A DNA stretch of 64,000 nt from an uncultured Lutibacter sp. (GTDB lineage: Bacteria > Bacteroidota > Bacteroidia > Flavobacteriales > Flavobacteriaceae). Below are positions 63,700 through 64,000 of the stretch, in pieces; position 1 is the first letter of the stretch; each line of letters starts with the position of its first letter. The stretch spans positions 62,001-126,000 of the forward strand of contig NZ_CANLRG010000007.1 of assembly GCF_947493565.1 (NCBI RefSeq), read 5' to 3'. The position numbers were made by a program, and so were the translations under genes. The notes under the pieces were generated by a model. It saw only the letters and a program-made list of their open reading frames with translations. It was not told the DNA's origin and ran no database searches.

Positions 63700-64000
63700 A
63701 TGCAAAAACATTTAATTCTAAGAGTTTTTATTTTATTTGGATTTACTACACAAATATTTTCACAAGAAAAAAATCCAATAACTAATTACAAATTTTATAT
63801 TGAAAATAAACAAATGATTGGTGATAATAAATTAAAACCTAGAGCATCATTTAGTTCATTTTCTTCTTCTGAAAATGCGTTAACAAATGATATATCAAAA
63901 TCTTATTATAAATTATTAGATGGTTTTTGGAAATTTAATTGGGTAAAATCGCCAAAAGATAGACCTACGGAATTTATGAACCCTAATTCCGATATTTCAA
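63700..64000 (+). CDS. GH2-type beta-galactosidase-like enzyme, N-terminal part
   Basis: A gene starting at ATG 63700 and running off the window, about 100 residues visible. The signal MQKHLILRVFILFGFTTQIFS (ends SQ) precedes KLLDGFWKFNWVKSPKDRPTEF, the start of the sugar-binding jelly roll of LacZ-type glycoside hydrolase family 2, usually followed by a beta-sandwich and a TIM-barrel. Exported GH2 enzymes of this kind are usual in Bacteroidota polysaccharide-use loci. The rest is beyond the window, so the substrate cannot be named. Confidence 0.75.
   Translation, partial: MQKHLILRVFILFGFTTQIFSQEKNPITNYKFYIENKQMIGDNKLKPRASFSSFSSSENALTNDISKSYYKLLDGFWKFNWVKSPKDRPTEFMNPNSDIS

Overview
The window is chromosomal DNA of an AT-rich member of the Bacteroidota, almost certainly Flavobacteriaceae. 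The evidence is the gene content (DUF3098 beside ftsX, exbB/exbD/exbD/porT-like cluster, DUF5686, DUF2723, a NagB/PIG-L fusion, clade II nosZ), the many lipoproteins with MKK-type signals, and the repeated Bacteroidota -7 element TANNTTTG in front of genes. A marine or sediment denitrifier close to Lutibacter or Polaribacter would fit, but the genus cannot be fixed from this sequence.

Layout. 1-2.2 kb (minus): start of a nitrous-oxide respiration operon, fasciclin lipoprotein - cytochrome c lipoprotein - nosZ (runs off the left edge), with an FNR/CRP-like palindrome at the promoter. 2.2-7.8 kb: thioredoxin-like protein and a conserved small protein, then truB-uppP-DUF3098-ftsX (minus) and rbfA plus a LolE-type permease (plus). 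8-14.4 kb: katG, dusB, a structured repeat-like element, a TolB-like lipoprotein, lepA. 14.5-21.1 kb (minus): a TetR-controlled tripartite RND efflux operon with a candidate operator. 21.2-23.2 kb: polyprenyl synthase, two small proteins and a CAT-anticodon tRNA. 23.3-25.3 kb: decayed DNA just downstream of that tRNA (broken tyrosine integrase, orphan C-terminal ORF, a SnoaL-like lipoprotein, a broken YwqK-like fragment), the most island-like stretch here.

25.3-36.9 kb: a small PID-CTERM-like protein, ribE, pdxA, the yceD-rpmF-fabH-accB-accC fatty-acid block, an Lrp regulator, a zinc peptidase, asparaginase I, then exbB - membrane protein - exbD - exbD - porT-like. 36.9-45.5 kb (minus): PAP2-like protein, rpoN, asnS, an MMPL/RND protein and DUF5686. 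45.6-46.9 kb: pyrH-frr. 47.1-51.9 kb: divergent N-acetylglucosamine module (NagB/PIG-L fusion; NagP-like permease and NagX-like protein). 51.9-54.8 kb (minus): rplM-rpsI and rpsB-tsf with structured leaders. 54.9-63.2 kb: polA with a degenerate proofreading site, a metallophosphoesterase, a thioredoxin-fold protein without CXXC, a polysaccharide deacetylase, and a DUF2723 protein. 63.4-64 kb: tRNA-Gln and the start of a GH2 beta-galactosidase-like gene.

Most of the window is core housekeeping. The points most worth a second look are the lipoprotein-type nos operon and its control region, the repeat-like element at 11.3 kb, the tRNA-linked decayed integrase region, the PID-CTERM-like mini-protein, the candidate rpsB leader, and the exonuclease-dead PolA. 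I did not find a clear novel multi-gene defence or biosynthetic system.
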